Shown: positions 32,710 to 41,843 of the stretch, piece by piece
How the letters are laid out: the number at the start of each line of letters is the position of its first letter
Position numbering within the stretch: the first letter of the stretch is position 1
Origin: Acidobacteriota bacterium
Lineage (GTDB): Bacteria > Acidobacteriota > Blastocatellia > Pyrinomonadales > Pyrinomonadaceae
Assembly (NCBI GenBank): GCA_016716435.1
Contig: JADJWI010000003.1
Coordinates: 434,001-498,000, forward strand
Length of the DNA: 64,000 nucleotides
Direction of reading: 5' to 3'
The notes under the pieces: model-generated
Database searches by the model: none
Told to the model about the DNA's origin: nothing
What the model saw: the letters and a program-made list of their open reading frames with translations, nothing else
Translations under genes and position numbers: made by a program

Positions 32710-34083
32710 ATGCTAAATAGACGATCATTTCTCATAGGGATCGGTGCCGCTACGACTGTTGCTGCTGTTGCGCCGAGCGTAATCACACAGCGGCGAGCAA
32801 AGACCTGCGTCATTGTTGGCTCCGGGCTTGCCGGGCTTTCGGCGGCATTCAAACTGAAGAACGCGGGCTGGGATGTGACCGTTCTAGAAGCCCGCAACCG
32901 TGTCGGGGGCCGGGTCTTCTCGCACACGATGCCGGACAGCGGCGGCCTGATCTGCGAACTTGGCGCCGAGTGGGTTGGTGAGAGTCATGAACGTTTGAAG
33001 GCGCTCTGCAGCGACTTCAAAATCCCGCTGCAGAAGCATCAGTTTGAGGATTATCTGATGCAGAATGGCCGCGTCTCCCGGCCCGGCGGGTGGAATTTCT
33101 CGGCACAGGCGAACTCCGCCTTCGACAAGTTGCTCGAAGGATTCGAGAAGCTCACACCGGCCCAGCAGCGGATGCTCGACCGGAAAGATTGGTGGACGCA
33201 TCTCTCGGACGCCGGCTTCACTCAGCCGGATCTGATACTTCGCGAGCTGGCGGACAGCACGGATTTTGGCGAATCGATCCGCCACGTATCGGCCTTCGGG
33301 GCACTTGCCGAATATGCAGCCAACGAAGAGCCGGAGGTCAAAGGCAAAACGCAGAACCAGATGGACTACAAGCTGACGGGTGGCAACTCGCGGCTTGTCA
33401 ATGAACTCGCCCGCCGCATTGGCGATGCGAATATACGGACGGGGATGAAGGTCTCTGAGATCAACCAGCGGCGCGGCATTGTGACCGTAAAGGCCGGCGA
33501 TGAAACCTTTACCGCCGATGCCTGCATCTGCACCACACCGGTCGCATCGCTCCGAAAGATCAAGTTCAACCCGCCGCTCCCCGCGGACCAACGCAACGCT
33601 GCGGAAAGGCTGATCTACGCCCGGATCATCAAGAATTCTGTCCATTACGAGAACCGCTTTTGGAAGGACGAAAACTTTTCGATGGTCACGGACATGACCT
33701 CGCATTACTATTTCCACTCAACGCAAAACCAACCGGGCCGCGAGGGAATCCTGACCGCATACGCCATCGGCGAAAAAGCCGACGTCCTCGCCTCGCAGGA
33801 CGATACCCGCCGGATGAACATCATCACCCGCGACCTTCACGACTTTAACGACGACGCCCCGCGCCTCGCCAAGGGCATTGCTTCCTATGCCTGGCAGCGG
33901 GATGAATATACGGAAGGCGCATACGCGCTCTACCGGCCCGGCCAGTGGTTCGGCGTCCGCCCGGTCCTCGCCCGCCCGCACCTGAAGGTGCTTTTCGCCG
34001 GCGAACACATCGCCGACTGGCAGGGCTTCATGGAAGGCGCCATCGAAACCGGCGAGGCCGCCGCGGAAAGCTTGTTGAAATAA
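32710..34083 (+). CDS. Tat-exported FAD-dependent amine oxidase
   Basis: A 457-residue flavoprotein of the monoamine oxidase/L-amino-acid oxidase family. A twin-arginine signal (MLNRRSFLIGIGAATTVAAV) precedes the FAD-binding Rossmann motif CVIVGSGLAGLSAAFKLKNA and the family signature VLEARNRVGGRVFS. The substrate domain includes GAEWVGESHERLKALC, and the C-terminal motif LFAGEHIADWQGFMEGAIET is the flavin-contact sequence of amine oxidases. The substrate is unknown. It begins after a stretch of decayed sequence and ends before an inverted repeat. No operon partners are seen. Confidence 0.9.
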   Translation: MLNRRSFLIGIGAATTVAAVAPSVITQRRAKTCVIVGSGLAGLSAAFKLKNAGWDVTVLEARNRVGGRVFSHTMPDSGGLICELGAEWVGESHERLKALCSDFKIPLQKHQFEDYLMQNGRVSRPGGWNFSAQANSAFDKLLEGFEKLTPAQQRMLDRKDWWTHLSDAGFTQPDLILRELADSTDFGESIRHVSAFGALAEYAANEEPEVKGKTQNQMDYKLTGGNSRLVNELARRIGDANIRTGMKVSEINQRRGIVTVKAGDETFTADACICTTPVASLRKIKFNPPLPADQRNAAERLIYARIIKNSVHYENRFWKDENFSMVTDMTSHYYFHSTQNQPGREGILTAYAIGEKADVLASQDDTRRMNIITRDLHDFNDDAPRLAKGIASYAWQRDEYTEGAYALYRPGQWFGVRPVLARPHLKVLFAGEHIADWQGFMEGAIETGEAAAESLLK

Positions 34084-34120
34084 GGCTTTACAGTTGGGGT
34101 TGGGTTTCAGTCTCAGCGTA

Positions 34121-34190
34121 CTCTGCGAAAAACACGGCGGCCTCTGCGTTTAGTTAAATCCAACGCAGAGGCCGCTGAGGTTTCGCAGAG
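34121..34190. repeat. Inverted repeat element (CTCTGCG family)
   Basis: The left arm CTCTGCGAAA-AACAC-GGCGGCCTCTGCGTT (34121-34150) and the right arm (34162-34190) are reverse complements with an internal mismatch region, around an 11-base loop. The inner 8-bp AACGCAGA/TCTGCGTT core is perfect. It follows the amine oxidase gene and resembles the elements at 15342 and 41316 in layout, though not in sequence. Confidence 0.78.
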
Positions 34191-34237
34191 TGCTCAGAGT
34201 TGTCGGATGGCCGCCATCGAAATCTGATCAAACTAAA

Positions 34238-36340
34238 TCAATTTACATCTCCGGCACGCGGGTCATAAGGGGTTGCTTTGAAACGGGCGATTGCATCGGG
34301 TGCGTTGTCGTATTCTATGCCGGTCTTTTCGGCTCGGTCGTAAGCGGCGATGGCTCGCGTCCGGTCGCCCTGGGCGTCGTAGGCATTGCCAAGCTTTATC
34401 TCTGCCCAAACCGCAAGCCACGGCGGATTGATGTTGCCAAGAAGAGCGGCCCGGAAGTTTTCCTTAGCAAGCTCATAATTTCGCTGTTCGAGGAAAAGTA
34501 GCCCGAGGTGGTAGTAGATCCAAGAGTTTGAGCGGTCAAGCTTCAGGGCATTCTCAAGCTGCGTCTGCGCTTCGCTGTAATTGCCTTCCTTGAAGAGCTC
34601 GATGCCCCGCCTTGCGATCGAGGTCACGCGAAGCTCCGGCGAGACCCAAAGCAGCTTAAAGCCGGGGTCAACGATGACCTCCAGCGGCTTGCCGTCAACC
34701 TCAATATTAAAGTCCGCACTCGCGTCATCTATCTGAAGCTGCTCGGTCTTGAAACCGTTCTCACCTTCAAACTTGAGCTGTATCTCGACCGGGAGCCGAA
34801 GGTTGTCGTAGTTCTGCTTTACCGTCCCGCGGGCGATGAACTTGCCGGCACGGTTGCGGAGTATCACATAGTCGGCCGTGAATTCCGGCACGCCGGTGCT
34901 CTCCACCCAGCGGGCAAAAAAGTAACGCATGTTTTGCCCGGCGACCCGCGAAGTCAGCCGCTCAAACTCGTCGATCGAAGAGCTCTTGCCGCGAAATTCT
35001 TCAAGATAGGTCTTGAGAAGCTGATCGAACTTCTGCTTCCCGAGCGTTTCCCGCAAAAGCTTAAAAACCATTGCACCCTTGCCGTACATCATGTATCGGT
35101 AAGCGGTGGACTGATCGTCGAGATTTGCCGGTGCGCGGAGCAGCGATGCCGTTTGTTCGAACGTCAATGACTTTTCAACCAGCTCGCGGCGAAGCGCATC
35201 AAGCTGGGCGCCAGTCGCATTCGATTCGCGAAAAGCAAAGGCGCTGTATTCGGCAAGTCCCTGCGAGACCCATGCATCGTCAAACGATTTGAGCCCGACC
35301 GTATGTCCCCACCACTGATATGCGGCCTCGCGTTGAAGCCGCTCTTCGGTCACGTTTCTCGGTTCGGTGAACTGCCGGTCCGAGACGAACGTGATTCCGG
35401 CACCCGAGTAGAAGTCGAGGCTTTCATCGTCGATCTGAACGATCGCGAGGTCGCGGCCCATCTCCGGCTCGCCAAATTGCTTTGTGTAGTATTCGAGCGC
35501 CTTTCCGATGGTTTCGGCATATGCCTCGACGTTCTCGGTGCTGCCCGGCCGCGTGTAGAACTTCAATTCGTAACCGCCGATCTGCAGGTCGCGGTTCGTG
35601 TATCGGCCGTATGCAATGTTACCGACGAGACCCGGCCGCGACTGAATGAAACGATATTTTCCAGCCGAAACCGCGGGCACATCGGTATCGCTGTGGCCGA
35701 CGACCTGAAACGCTCCGGGAAGCGTTACGGTGATGTCCGCCGTTGCCCGGTCGGCCGCGTAATCGTGAAAGGGGAACCAGCGTGCCGCGTAAAAAAGATA
35801 TCCATTGACCTCGCCGATATATGCCAGTCGTTTGTTTAGCAGCGGCCCGCCCGAAGGCGTATTCAAAACTCCGTTGTACTTGAAGCGAAGCGTTACGGGC
35901 GTGTCCTTCGTAACCTGCTCCCCGAGGTCGATGCGAACGCTCGGGCCCAGATCGGAGACGCCGACCTGGTCTTGCACAAAGGTGACCTCCGGCCCACGGG
36001 GCGTCGGGGTCGGACGCGGCTGCCGTCCGCGGGTTGGCGTAGGTGCCGGCGTCGGTTGAGCAGCGGAGTTCACGCGGACGATCGAATCGATCTTGAGCGA
36101 GCCGTTCAACTCGAATGCGACCGAGCGAAGGTCCTCGAGCGGCACGAATGTAACATCGACCGTGGCGTCGAGCTTGTTCTCGTCGGTCAGGAGCTTGGCA
36201 TCGATAACGTATCCGTTGACGTCGAACGTTGCCGCACGCCGCGTTTGCTGAGCCGAAGTGATAAGAGCCCCGGCGCCGATCGTGAGCGTCGCGATAAGGG
36301 CAAAAAGAGGCCGCGTCTTGATTAACTTTTGCAAAAACAT
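34238..36340 (-). CDS. M1-peptidase-like protein with TPR tail, zinc ligands missing
   Basis: A 700-residue exported protein. It has a signal peptide (about 1-29), an N-terminal M1-type beta domain, a Pro/Thr-rich linker (PTPAPTPTRGRQPRPTPTPR), an M1 catalytic-like domain and four C-terminal TPRs (residues 590-690). The HExxH site is REAAY (337-341), and the downstream Glu ligand is Gln360 in VSQGLAEY, so all three zinc ligands of active M1 enzymes are replaced. The usual GAMEN motif is SGAG. The fold should remain but cannot bind catalytic zinc in the known way. It is probably a pseudopeptidase used for binding. The gene is alone and convergent with the amine oxidase. Confidence 0.85.
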   Translation of the reverse strand: MFLQKLIKTRPLFALIATLTIGAGALITSAQQTRRAATFDVNGYVIDAKLLTDENKLDATVDVTFVPLEDLRSVAFELNGSLKIDSIVRVNSAAQPTPAPTPTRGRQPRPTPTPRGPEVTFVQDQVGVSDLGPSVRIDLGEQVTKDTPVTLRFKYNGVLNTPSGGPLLNKRLAYIGEVNGYLFYAARWFPFHDYAADRATADITVTLPGAFQVVGHSDTDVPAVSAGKYRFIQSRPGLVGNIAYGRYTNRDLQIGGYELKFYTRPGSTENVEAYAETIGKALEYYTKQFGEPEMGRDLAIVQIDDESLDFYSGAGITFVSDRQFTEPRNVTEERLQREAAYQWWGHTVGLKSFDDAWVSQGLAEYSAFAFRESNATGAQLDALRRELVEKSLTFEQTASLLRAPANLDDQSTAYRYMMYGKGAMVFKLLRETLGKQKFDQLLKTYLEEFRGKSSSIDEFERLTSRVAGQNMRYFFARWVESTGVPEFTADYVILRNRAGKFIARGTVKQNYDNLRLPVEIQLKFEGENGFKTEQLQIDDASADFNIEVDGKPLEVIVDPGFKLLWVSPELRVTSIARRGIELFKEGNYSEAQTQLENALKLDRSNSWIYYHLGLLFLEQRNYELAKENFRAALLGNINPPWLAVWAEIKLGNAYDAQGDRTRAIAAYDRAEKTGIEYDNAPDAIARFKATPYDPRAGDVN

Positions 36341-36419
36341 CGGTTTAATTTACTGGGTCTTAAGATGTACGGCCGGCGGGAATCGTTTGCCCCCGCAACC
36401 CTTCGCGCCCGAAAATACT

Positions 36420-36710
36420 TTATTCGACAAAATCGACTGAAACGACGCGCTCGGCTATCTCTTTGCCCATCGCGGCGACCTCGCGGTGCTGCGGGTGATC
36501 GGTATATGCGTCCAGGCCCTCGCGGTCTGCAAACGTCGCCACAAGCCCTGTGTCAAACGAGCGTTCAAGCCCGAGAATGTCCTTGCCGACCGAGATATCG
36601 ATTATTTCGGGGATGACATTTTTAAGGGCCCGCAACCTTGCAATATGCTCTTCGCGGGCTGCCGCATCGATCTCAGGCTTGTACTTCCAACAAACGATAT
36701 GTGTAAGCAT
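36420..36710 (-). CDS. Dabb (stress-responsive A/B barrel) domain protein
   Basis: A 96-residue dimeric ferredoxin-like barrel protein. The sequence MLTHIVCWKYKPEIDAAARE, then FATFADREGLDAYTDHPQHR and the final VVSVDFVE is the Dabb domain layout. Proteins of this kind are dimeric, with a cavity for small molecules; in bacteria the role is unclear. The ATG at 36710 begins the domain; the frame is open to 36797. It lies 80 bases upstream of the M1-like gene's start on the same strand and divergent from the MerR gene. Confidence 0.85.
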   Translation of the reverse strand: MLTHIVCWKYKPEIDAAAREEHIARLRALKNVIPEIIDISVGKDILGLERSFDTGLVATFADREGLDAYTDHPQHREVAAMGKEIAERVVSVDFVE

Positions 36711-36822
36711 TAAAAGATGATATCGCAACCACCGCACCGCAGGAAACGAACAAAACAAAGCGTTTAACAGCCGACCGTTCCTGCCTCGACCTGCCACTAT
36801 CTACTGTCGATAATATTTACTG

Positions 36823-36851
36823 TTGACAACATCAAGTGTTTGCAGTAATAT
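36823..36851 (+). promoter_or_regulatory. Consensus sigma70 promoter of the MerR-family gene, leaderless
   Basis: TTGACA (36823-36828) and TAATAT (36846-36851) are separated by exactly 17 bases. The ATG at 36858 lies seven bases past the -10, at the expected transcription start, so the mRNA should be leaderless. An imperfect inverted repeat (CGATAATATTTACTG.. CAGTAATATCG) spans the promoter and may bind the MerR protein itself. Confidence 0.75.
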
Positions 36852-36857
36852 CGTCGC

Positions 36858-37574
36858 ATGGTCAAGTTACTTGAAACTCTAAAACACATCGAATACCACG
36901 GCGTTCGCGAGCTTGCCCGGGCCGCGGAGCACTTCTTGAGGTCCACCGGAACCATTCAGGAGAAGGGAACGGTCGCCGATTACCCGAATGAGCGCACCAT
37001 TCGCTATTACATCACCGAAGGGCTGCTCGACCAGGCGATCGAGAAACGCGGGGTTACGTCGATCTTCGGCTACGAACATCTTCTAACGCTGCTGGTGATC
37101 AAAAAGCTGCAGGCTCTCGGGCTTCCGATCAGCGTCATCAAGGACCTAATGCTCGGTAAATCGGAAGAAGAGCTCGAAAAACTATTCGGCGAGGAGATAC
37201 ACGTCTTTACAGACGAAGAAGAGCTGGACCTATTCCGGGCATCGATCGGGCATACGGATGACAGCGAAGTTGTGGTCATGGCGGGCACCACGGCCCAGCC
37301 CGCCTCGCCGCCCGCGGCTGACAACGAAGCGAAGGAGTATCTTCAATCGCTTCTAATGGGGCGAAGCGACAAGCCGGAGCGTCCACCTGCCCGCAGTCGG
37401 CCGGCCGCGGAACCGAAACTCTCCCGTGGTACATCCGATTGGCGACGTTACGAGATAATTCCCGGCGTCGAACTCCACGTTGCACGAAGCTTCCGGGCCC
37501 CGAGAGAGCCCAACTGGCGCCAGCGGCTGCTCGTGCTGATCGATGGAATTCTCGATTCGAGAGAGCGGAGATAA
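36858..37574 (+). CDS. MerR family transcriptional regulator
   Basis: A 238-residue regulator. Residues 35-110 hold a MerR-type winged helix: NERTIRYYITEGLLDQAIEK and SIFGYEHLLTLLVIKKLQAL, then GLPISVIKDLMLGKSEEEL. The following 70 residues are a Pro/Ala-rich linker and the C-terminus (PGVELHVARSFRAPREPNWR) is unassigned. It lacks the cysteines of metal-sensing MerR members. It is transcribed from a strong leaderless promoter and is followed after 100 bases by the VWA gene, whose expression it may control. This MerR-VWA pairing is seen by me only from context; the ligand is unknown. Confidence 0.85.
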   Translation: MVKLLETLKHIEYHGVRELARAAEHFLRSTGTIQEKGTVADYPNERTIRYYITEGLLDQAIEKRGVTSIFGYEHLLTLLVIKKLQALGLPISVIKDLMLGKSEEELEKLFGEEIHVFTDEEELDLFRASIGHTDDSEVVVMAGTTAQPASPPAADNEAKEYLQSLLMGRSDKPERPPARSRPAAEPKLSRGTSDWRRYEIIPGVELHVARSFRAPREPNWRQRLLVLIDGILDSRERR

Positions 37575-37674
37575 ACGCGCGAGCTAATTCAATACTGAAT
37601 CAATGGTGAATTGATTAGACAAGACCGATCGAAAGATGCGGCGATAACAAAAAAAAGGAGCAACGAAAAAGACA

Positions 37675-38928
37675 ATGGAAAGTAAAAAGACCCACTTGCA
37701 GATCCTTACGGAAAAGGAAATGGTCGCCGCGGACACTGATCAGACGATCGATGTTCTCCTTAGGGTGCTTCCGCCCTCGGTAGAAGCTGGCGGACTCAAA
37801 CGCCCGAAGTTGAACTTCGGCATCGCGCTTGACCGCTCCGGTTCGATGGGCGGCCACAAGATGGCGCAGGCTCGCGAGGCTGCGAAATACTGCGTTGATG
37901 AGCTGCTGCCGACGGACACCTTTTCTGCGGTGATATTCGATGGGAACGTGGATGTTCTCTTCACTAATCAGCCCGTTGCGAATAAAGAAATGCTCAAACG
38001 CGGCATTGACCGCATTGAGGCCCGCGGCTCGACCGCACTTCACGAGGGTTGGGTTCAGGCCGGCATACAGGTCAGCGAGCGGCTTTCCGGCGGCGGCATC
38101 AACCGTGTTCTCCTGATCACGGACGGCCAGGCGAACGTCGGCGAGGCGCGGCCCGACCGCATTGTTGAGCAGGCAAAGGCTCTCGCCGAACGCGGGATCA
38201 GCACCTCGACCATCGGCATCGGGCAGGGCTTTAACGAGGATCTCCTCGTACCTATGGCCGAAGCCGGCCAAGGGAACGCATGGTACGTCGAAGAACCACA
38301 GGATATGGTCCGAATTTTCGAAACAGAGTTGAAGGGCTTGGTGGCACAGGTTGGGCACACGGTTACGCTTGGCATTACGCCTTCGCCGGGAGTTAAGGTC
38401 GAAGACCTGCTGAACGACTTCGAAACCGATGCATCTGGCCGGTACATACTTCCCAATATTCGGGCCGGTTCCCCGCTAGATGTTTTAGTCAGGCTGAAGA
38501 TACCCGCCGGCAAGGTCGGCGAGACGTTTTCGGCGGCTATATTCGAGCTTCGCTACACCGAGCAAGCGACTCAAAAGCCGATGGCCGTAACTGCGGAGGC
38601 CGAAGTCGTTTATGACACTGCGGCCGCTGTGGCTGAACTCCGCAGGAACGACCAGGTGCTCGAAGCCGTCACGCTTCTGACAAACGCCCGAGCGAGGAAA
38701 GAAGCGATGGAGTACATGGACCGCGGACGTTTTGAGGATGCACAGCAGGTGCTCTTTGACAGGGAACTTCAGACGGATGCCCTATTCTCGCTTGCCCCTT
38801 CGCTGGAGCTCGAACAGGAGATCGAGGCGGTCAGGGATCTCAACCGGTTGATCGCCGACCGCAGCAACGATCTGCTCACCCGCAAACGAATGAGCTACGA
38901 ACGCGATCTCCGGCGAAAGAGCCGATAG
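37675..38928 (+). CDS. VWA-domain protein
   Basis: A 417-residue protein built on a von Willebrand factor A domain. The metal-ion adhesion site is intact: ALDRSGSMGG (Asp53, Ser55, Ser57), a Thr in RGSTALHEGW and an Asp in VLLITDGQANVG. The flanking regions (residues 1-45 and 240-417) look like YfbK/Mg-chelatase-type VWA proteins, with a long C-terminal helix (EQEIEAVRDLNRLIADRSND). There is no signal peptide or anchor, so it is cytosolic. An AGGAG lies before the ATG. Its likely controller is the upstream MerR gene. A MoxR-type ATPase partner is not next to it. Confidence 0.86.
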   Translation: MESKKTHLQILTEKEMVAADTDQTIDVLLRVLPPSVEAGGLKRPKLNFGIALDRSGSMGGHKMAQAREAAKYCVDELLPTDTFSAVIFDGNVDVLFTNQPVANKEMLKRGIDRIEARGSTALHEGWVQAGIQVSERLSGGGINRVLLITDGQANVGEARPDRIVEQAKALAERGISTSTIGIGQGFNEDLLVPMAEAGQGNAWYVEEPQDMVRIFETELKGLVAQVGHTVTLGITPSPGVKVEDLLNDFETDASGRYILPNIRAGSPLDVLVRLKIPAGKVGETFSAAIFELRYTEQATQKPMAVTAEAEVVYDTAAAVAELRRNDQVLEAVTLLTNARARKEAMEYMDRGRFEDAQQVLFDRELQTDALFSLAPSLELEQEIEAVRDLNRLIADRSNDLLTRKRMSYERDLRRKSR

Positions 38929-38960
38929 CTACCCACACTCGCAACTCCCCGCGAGAAAAT

Positions 38961-38998
38961 AAGGCGGATCGGGAAACCGGTTCGCCTTAAGCTTTTTG
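38961..38998 (+). terminator. Rho-independent terminator after the VWA gene
   Basis: A 12-bp stem (38961-38972 and 38977-38988, with two G-T pairs) closes a GAAA tetraloop and is followed by AAGCTTTTTG. This is the most regular terminator hairpin in the window. Confidence 0.88.
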
Positions 38999-39124
38999 TT
39001 TATCTCGGCGTTCGGAAGACCGAGTCTTTGGCCCAACCGCCCAAATTGCCCGAAAGCCTGCTATTTGCTATTCTTTTTAGTTACCCAACTATCAGAAAAT
39101 CTTATTGAAAGGACTTATTTATTG

Positions 39125-41305
39125 ATGTCAATCTCTGCAAAAAAGACCGATTCGAAGGCAGATAAGAAAGAAGCGAACGGCGGCGGCGGCACGGCGGCAG
39201 CGGCCGAGAAGTATCACGGCCTTTCGCCGGAGACGCTCGTTGCGATGTACCGGACGATGTATATGTCCCGGCGGGTCGATGACAAAGAGATCCAGCTTAA
39301 GGGCCAGAACAAGATCTTCTTCCAGATCTCGGGAGCCGGCCACGAGGCTCTTCTTGTCGGAGCGGCTCAGGCAATGAAGCCGGCTTATGATTGGTTCTTT
39401 CCGTATTATCGCGACCGGGCGTTGATGCTCGGTTTGGGAATGACGGCGCTTGAGATGCTTTACTCCGCCGTCGGTGCTGAGCTCGACCCTAATTCGCACG
39501 GCCGGCAAATGCCTTCGCACTGGGGCCACAAGGACCTGAATGTTCCCTCGCAATCTTCCTGCACCGGAACTCAGGCGCTCCATTCGGTCGGTGCGGCCGA
39601 GGTTTCACACCGAGCCTCGCTCCTGCCGGAACTTCAGGACAAGGTCAAAGGATTCAAGGGCGACGAGGTCGTCTATATGTCTGTCGGCGACGGCACGACC
39701 AGCGAAGGCGAATGGTGGGAAGCTCTCAATACAGCCTGTAACCTCAAGCTGCCGGTGATCTTCGTGGTTGAGGACAACGGCTACGCGATCTCCGTTCCGG
39801 TTGAGGTAAACACGGCCGGCGGCGATATCTCGGCCCTTGTCTCAGGCTTCCCGAACCTCTTCATGCAAAAGTGCGATGGCACCGACCCGCTCGAAAGCTA
39901 TGCCACCTTCAAGCGCGCTGTCGAGTACTGCCGCGAGCGAAAAGGGCCCGCGTTTGTCCACGGCAAGGTCATTCGCCCGTATTCGCACTCGCTTTCGGAC
40001 GACGAAAAGCTCTATCGCCCGGATGAAGAACGCCAGGCCGATGCCGAGATCGACCCGATCACGACCTTTGCCGAGTTTTTGATGACCGAAGGCGTCATCA
40101 CCTCCGAAAAGCTTGAGGCCCTTCGCAAAGAGGTCGATGAAGAGGTCAACAAGGCCGCCGATATTGCGATCGAAACGCCGCAACCGGCGCCTGAATCGGC
40201 GCTTCGCAACGTCTTTTCGCCGGATGTCGATCCGACAGATCGCTCGCTTTTCGATACCGAAGAAGGTGCTGAGCTCTCCGGCAATCCGGGCACGATGGTC
40301 GACCTGATCAACCGCTGCATGCACGAAGAGATGGAACGCGACCCGCGGATCGTCGTCTTTGGCGAGGACGTGGCCGATGTTTCACGCGAGGAATATCTCG
40401 AGCGGGTCAAAGGTAAGGGCGGCGTCTTCAAGGTGACGGCGAACCTGCAGCGGAAGTTCGGCTCGGCACGCGTTTTCAATTCGCCGTTGGCCGAAGCGAA
40501 CATCGTCGGCCGTGCGGTCGGGATGGCGATCCGCGGCCTGAAACCGGTCGTTGAGATCCAGTTCTTTGACTACATTTTCCCGGCGATGATGCAGATTCGC
40601 AACGAGGTCGCGCTGACCCGCTGGCGTTCGGACGGCGATACGACCTGCCCGATGGTGATGCGCGTTCCGGTCGGCGGATACCTGAAAGGAGGCGCCGTTT
40701 ACCACTCGCAATCGGGCACGACACTTTTTGCACACACGCCCGGTTTGATAATCGTTTATCCCTCGACCGCGCTTGATGCGAACGGGCTACTGCGTACGGC
40801 GATCCGCTGCGACGACCCCGTTCTTTTCCTCGAACACAAGCACCTCTATCGCCAGATCTATAACAAGTCGGAATATCCGAGCAAGGATTTCCTGATCCCC
40901 TTCGGCAAGGCCAAGAAGGTCCGCGAGGGTAAGGACGTTACGATCGTCACCTTCGGCGCGCTCGTCGAGCGGTCAAATCAGGCGGCGAAACGGCTTGAAC
41001 AGCAGGGCATCACGGTCGACCTCATCGACCTCCGCACGCTAGTTCCCTACGACTGGGAAGCCATCGCGGAATCGGTCAAGAAGACCTCGCGTGTACTCGT
41101 TGCCCATGAAGACCCGATCTCATACGGCTACGGAGCCGAGATCGCCGCCCGCATTTCGAACGAGCTCTTTGAATACCTAGACGCACCGGTCGCCCGTGTC
41201 GGCGCCACCGACACCTTCGTCGCCTACGCCCCGCAGGTCGAAGACTTCATCCTTCCCCAAAGCGAGGACGTGGAGAAAGCAGTTCAGGAATTGATGAAGT
41301 ACTGA
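39125..41305 (+). CDS. Fused 2-oxoacid dehydrogenase E1 alpha-beta
   Basis: A 726-residue fusion of the two E1 subunits of pyruvate/branched-chain 2-oxoacid dehydrogenase, which decarboxylate 2-oxoacids with thiamine diphosphate. The alpha half has the cofactor motif GDG..DNGYAIS (188-221), with FFPYYRDRALMLGLGM typical of branched-chain E1. The beta half (from about residue 385) has RIVVFGEDVADVS, FNSPLAEANIVGRAVGMAIR and VAHEDPISYGYGAEIAARIS. Fusions of this sort occur in Bacteroidota and Acidobacteriota, with E2 and E3 encoded elsewhere. The ATG at 39125 follows AAAGGA. Its 3' end is duplicated at 42633. Confidence 0.93.
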   Translation: MSISAKKTDSKADKKEANGGGGTAAAAEKYHGLSPETLVAMYRTMYMSRRVDDKEIQLKGQNKIFFQISGAGHEALLVGAAQAMKPAYDWFFPYYRDRALMLGLGMTALEMLYSAVGAELDPNSHGRQMPSHWGHKDLNVPSQSSCTGTQALHSVGAAEVSHRASLLPELQDKVKGFKGDEVVYMSVGDGTTSEGEWWEALNTACNLKLPVIFVVEDNGYAISVPVEVNTAGGDISALVSGFPNLFMQKCDGTDPLESYATFKRAVEYCRERKGPAFVHGKVIRPYSHSLSDDEKLYRPDEERQADAEIDPITTFAEFLMTEGVITSEKLEALRKEVDEEVNKAADIAIETPQPAPESALRNVFSPDVDPTDRSLFDTEEGAELSGNPGTMVDLINRCMHEEMERDPRIVVFGEDVADVSREEYLERVKGKGGVFKVTANLQRKFGSARVFNSPLAEANIVGRAVGMAIRGLKPVVEIQFFDYIFPAMMQIRNEVALTRWRSDGDTTCPMVMRVPVGGYLKGGAVYHSQSGTTLFAHTPGLIIVYPSTALDANGLLRTAIRCDDPVLFLEHKHLYRQIYNKSEYPSKDFLIPFGKAKKVREGKDVTIVTFGALVERSNQAAKRLEQQGITVDLIDLRTLVPYDWEAIAESVKKTSRVLVAHEDPISYGYGAEIAARISNELFEYLDAPVARVGATDTFVAYAPQVEDFILPQSEDVEKAVQELMKY

Positions 41306-41315
41306 AAAAGAAATC

Positions 41316-41426
41316 AACCGCAGATAAACGCGGATAGACGCAGATTGGATAAGGTATATGATGCAAGTTCATTTGAGAAATTAGTTATCCGCAGAAATTT
41401 GCGTTCATCTGCGTTGATCTGCGGTT
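41316..41426. repeat. Inverted repeat element upstream of the GxxExxY gene
   Basis: The left arm (41316-41352) carries the motif CGCAGAT-NA-A three times with an 11-base period. The right arm (41385-41426) is its near reverse complement. The left arm begins AACCGCAGAT and the right arm ends ATCTGCGGTT, with a spacer of about 32 bases. It begins 11 bases past the E1 stop. Confidence 0.88.
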
Positions 41427-41443
41427 AGTGTTCGCGATCATCT

Positions 41444-41836
41444 ATGACGGAAGCTGAGCTTAACTCCCTTTCGGAAAAAGTCATTGGCTGTTCTTATACG
41501 ATCAGCAATGCTCTCGGCAGTGGCTTTCTTGAAAAGGTCTACATGAATGCTCTTGCCCACGAGCTCCGTAAACTTGGATTAAAGGTCGAGCTTCAAAAGC
41601 CGCTGCATGTCATTTACGATGGGGTCGTTGTCGGAGAATACTTCGCTGACATGTTGATCGAGGGTGTCCTGATCATCGAGCTAAAGGCCTGCAATGCCCT
41701 CAACGAAATCCATAAAGCACAGTGCATCAACTACCTGAATTCAACCCAATTGCCGTTGTGCCTGCTGATCAACTTCGGCCGGCCGCGGGTCGAGGTGAAA
41801 AGGATCTTTCAATCTCAGTATCTTAAGAACATTTGA
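41444..41836 (+). CDS. GxxExxY protein (PD-(D/E)XK-like)
   Basis: A 130-residue protein with the family-naming motif G27-F-L-E-K-V-Y33 in LGSGFLEKVYMNAL. It then has YFADMLIEGVLIIELKA, which puts Asp69, Glu79 and Lys81 in the spacing of a PD-(D/E)XK nuclease core. The Glu in GFLE would be the fourth acidic residue. The family is widespread and has no demonstrated function; its nuclease nature is an inference. It is flanked on both sides by inverted repeats with the same CGCAGAT motif (41316-41426 and 41844-41953), suggesting a repeat-associated or mobile role. The ATG is at 41444. Confidence 0.9.
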   Translation: MTEAELNSLSEKVIGCSYTISNALGSGFLEKVYMNALAHELRKLGLKVELQKPLHVIYDGVVVGEYFADMLIEGVLIIELKACNALNEIHKAQCINYLNSTQLPLCLLINFGRPRVEVKRIFQSQYLKNI

Positions 41837-41843
41837 AAATGAT

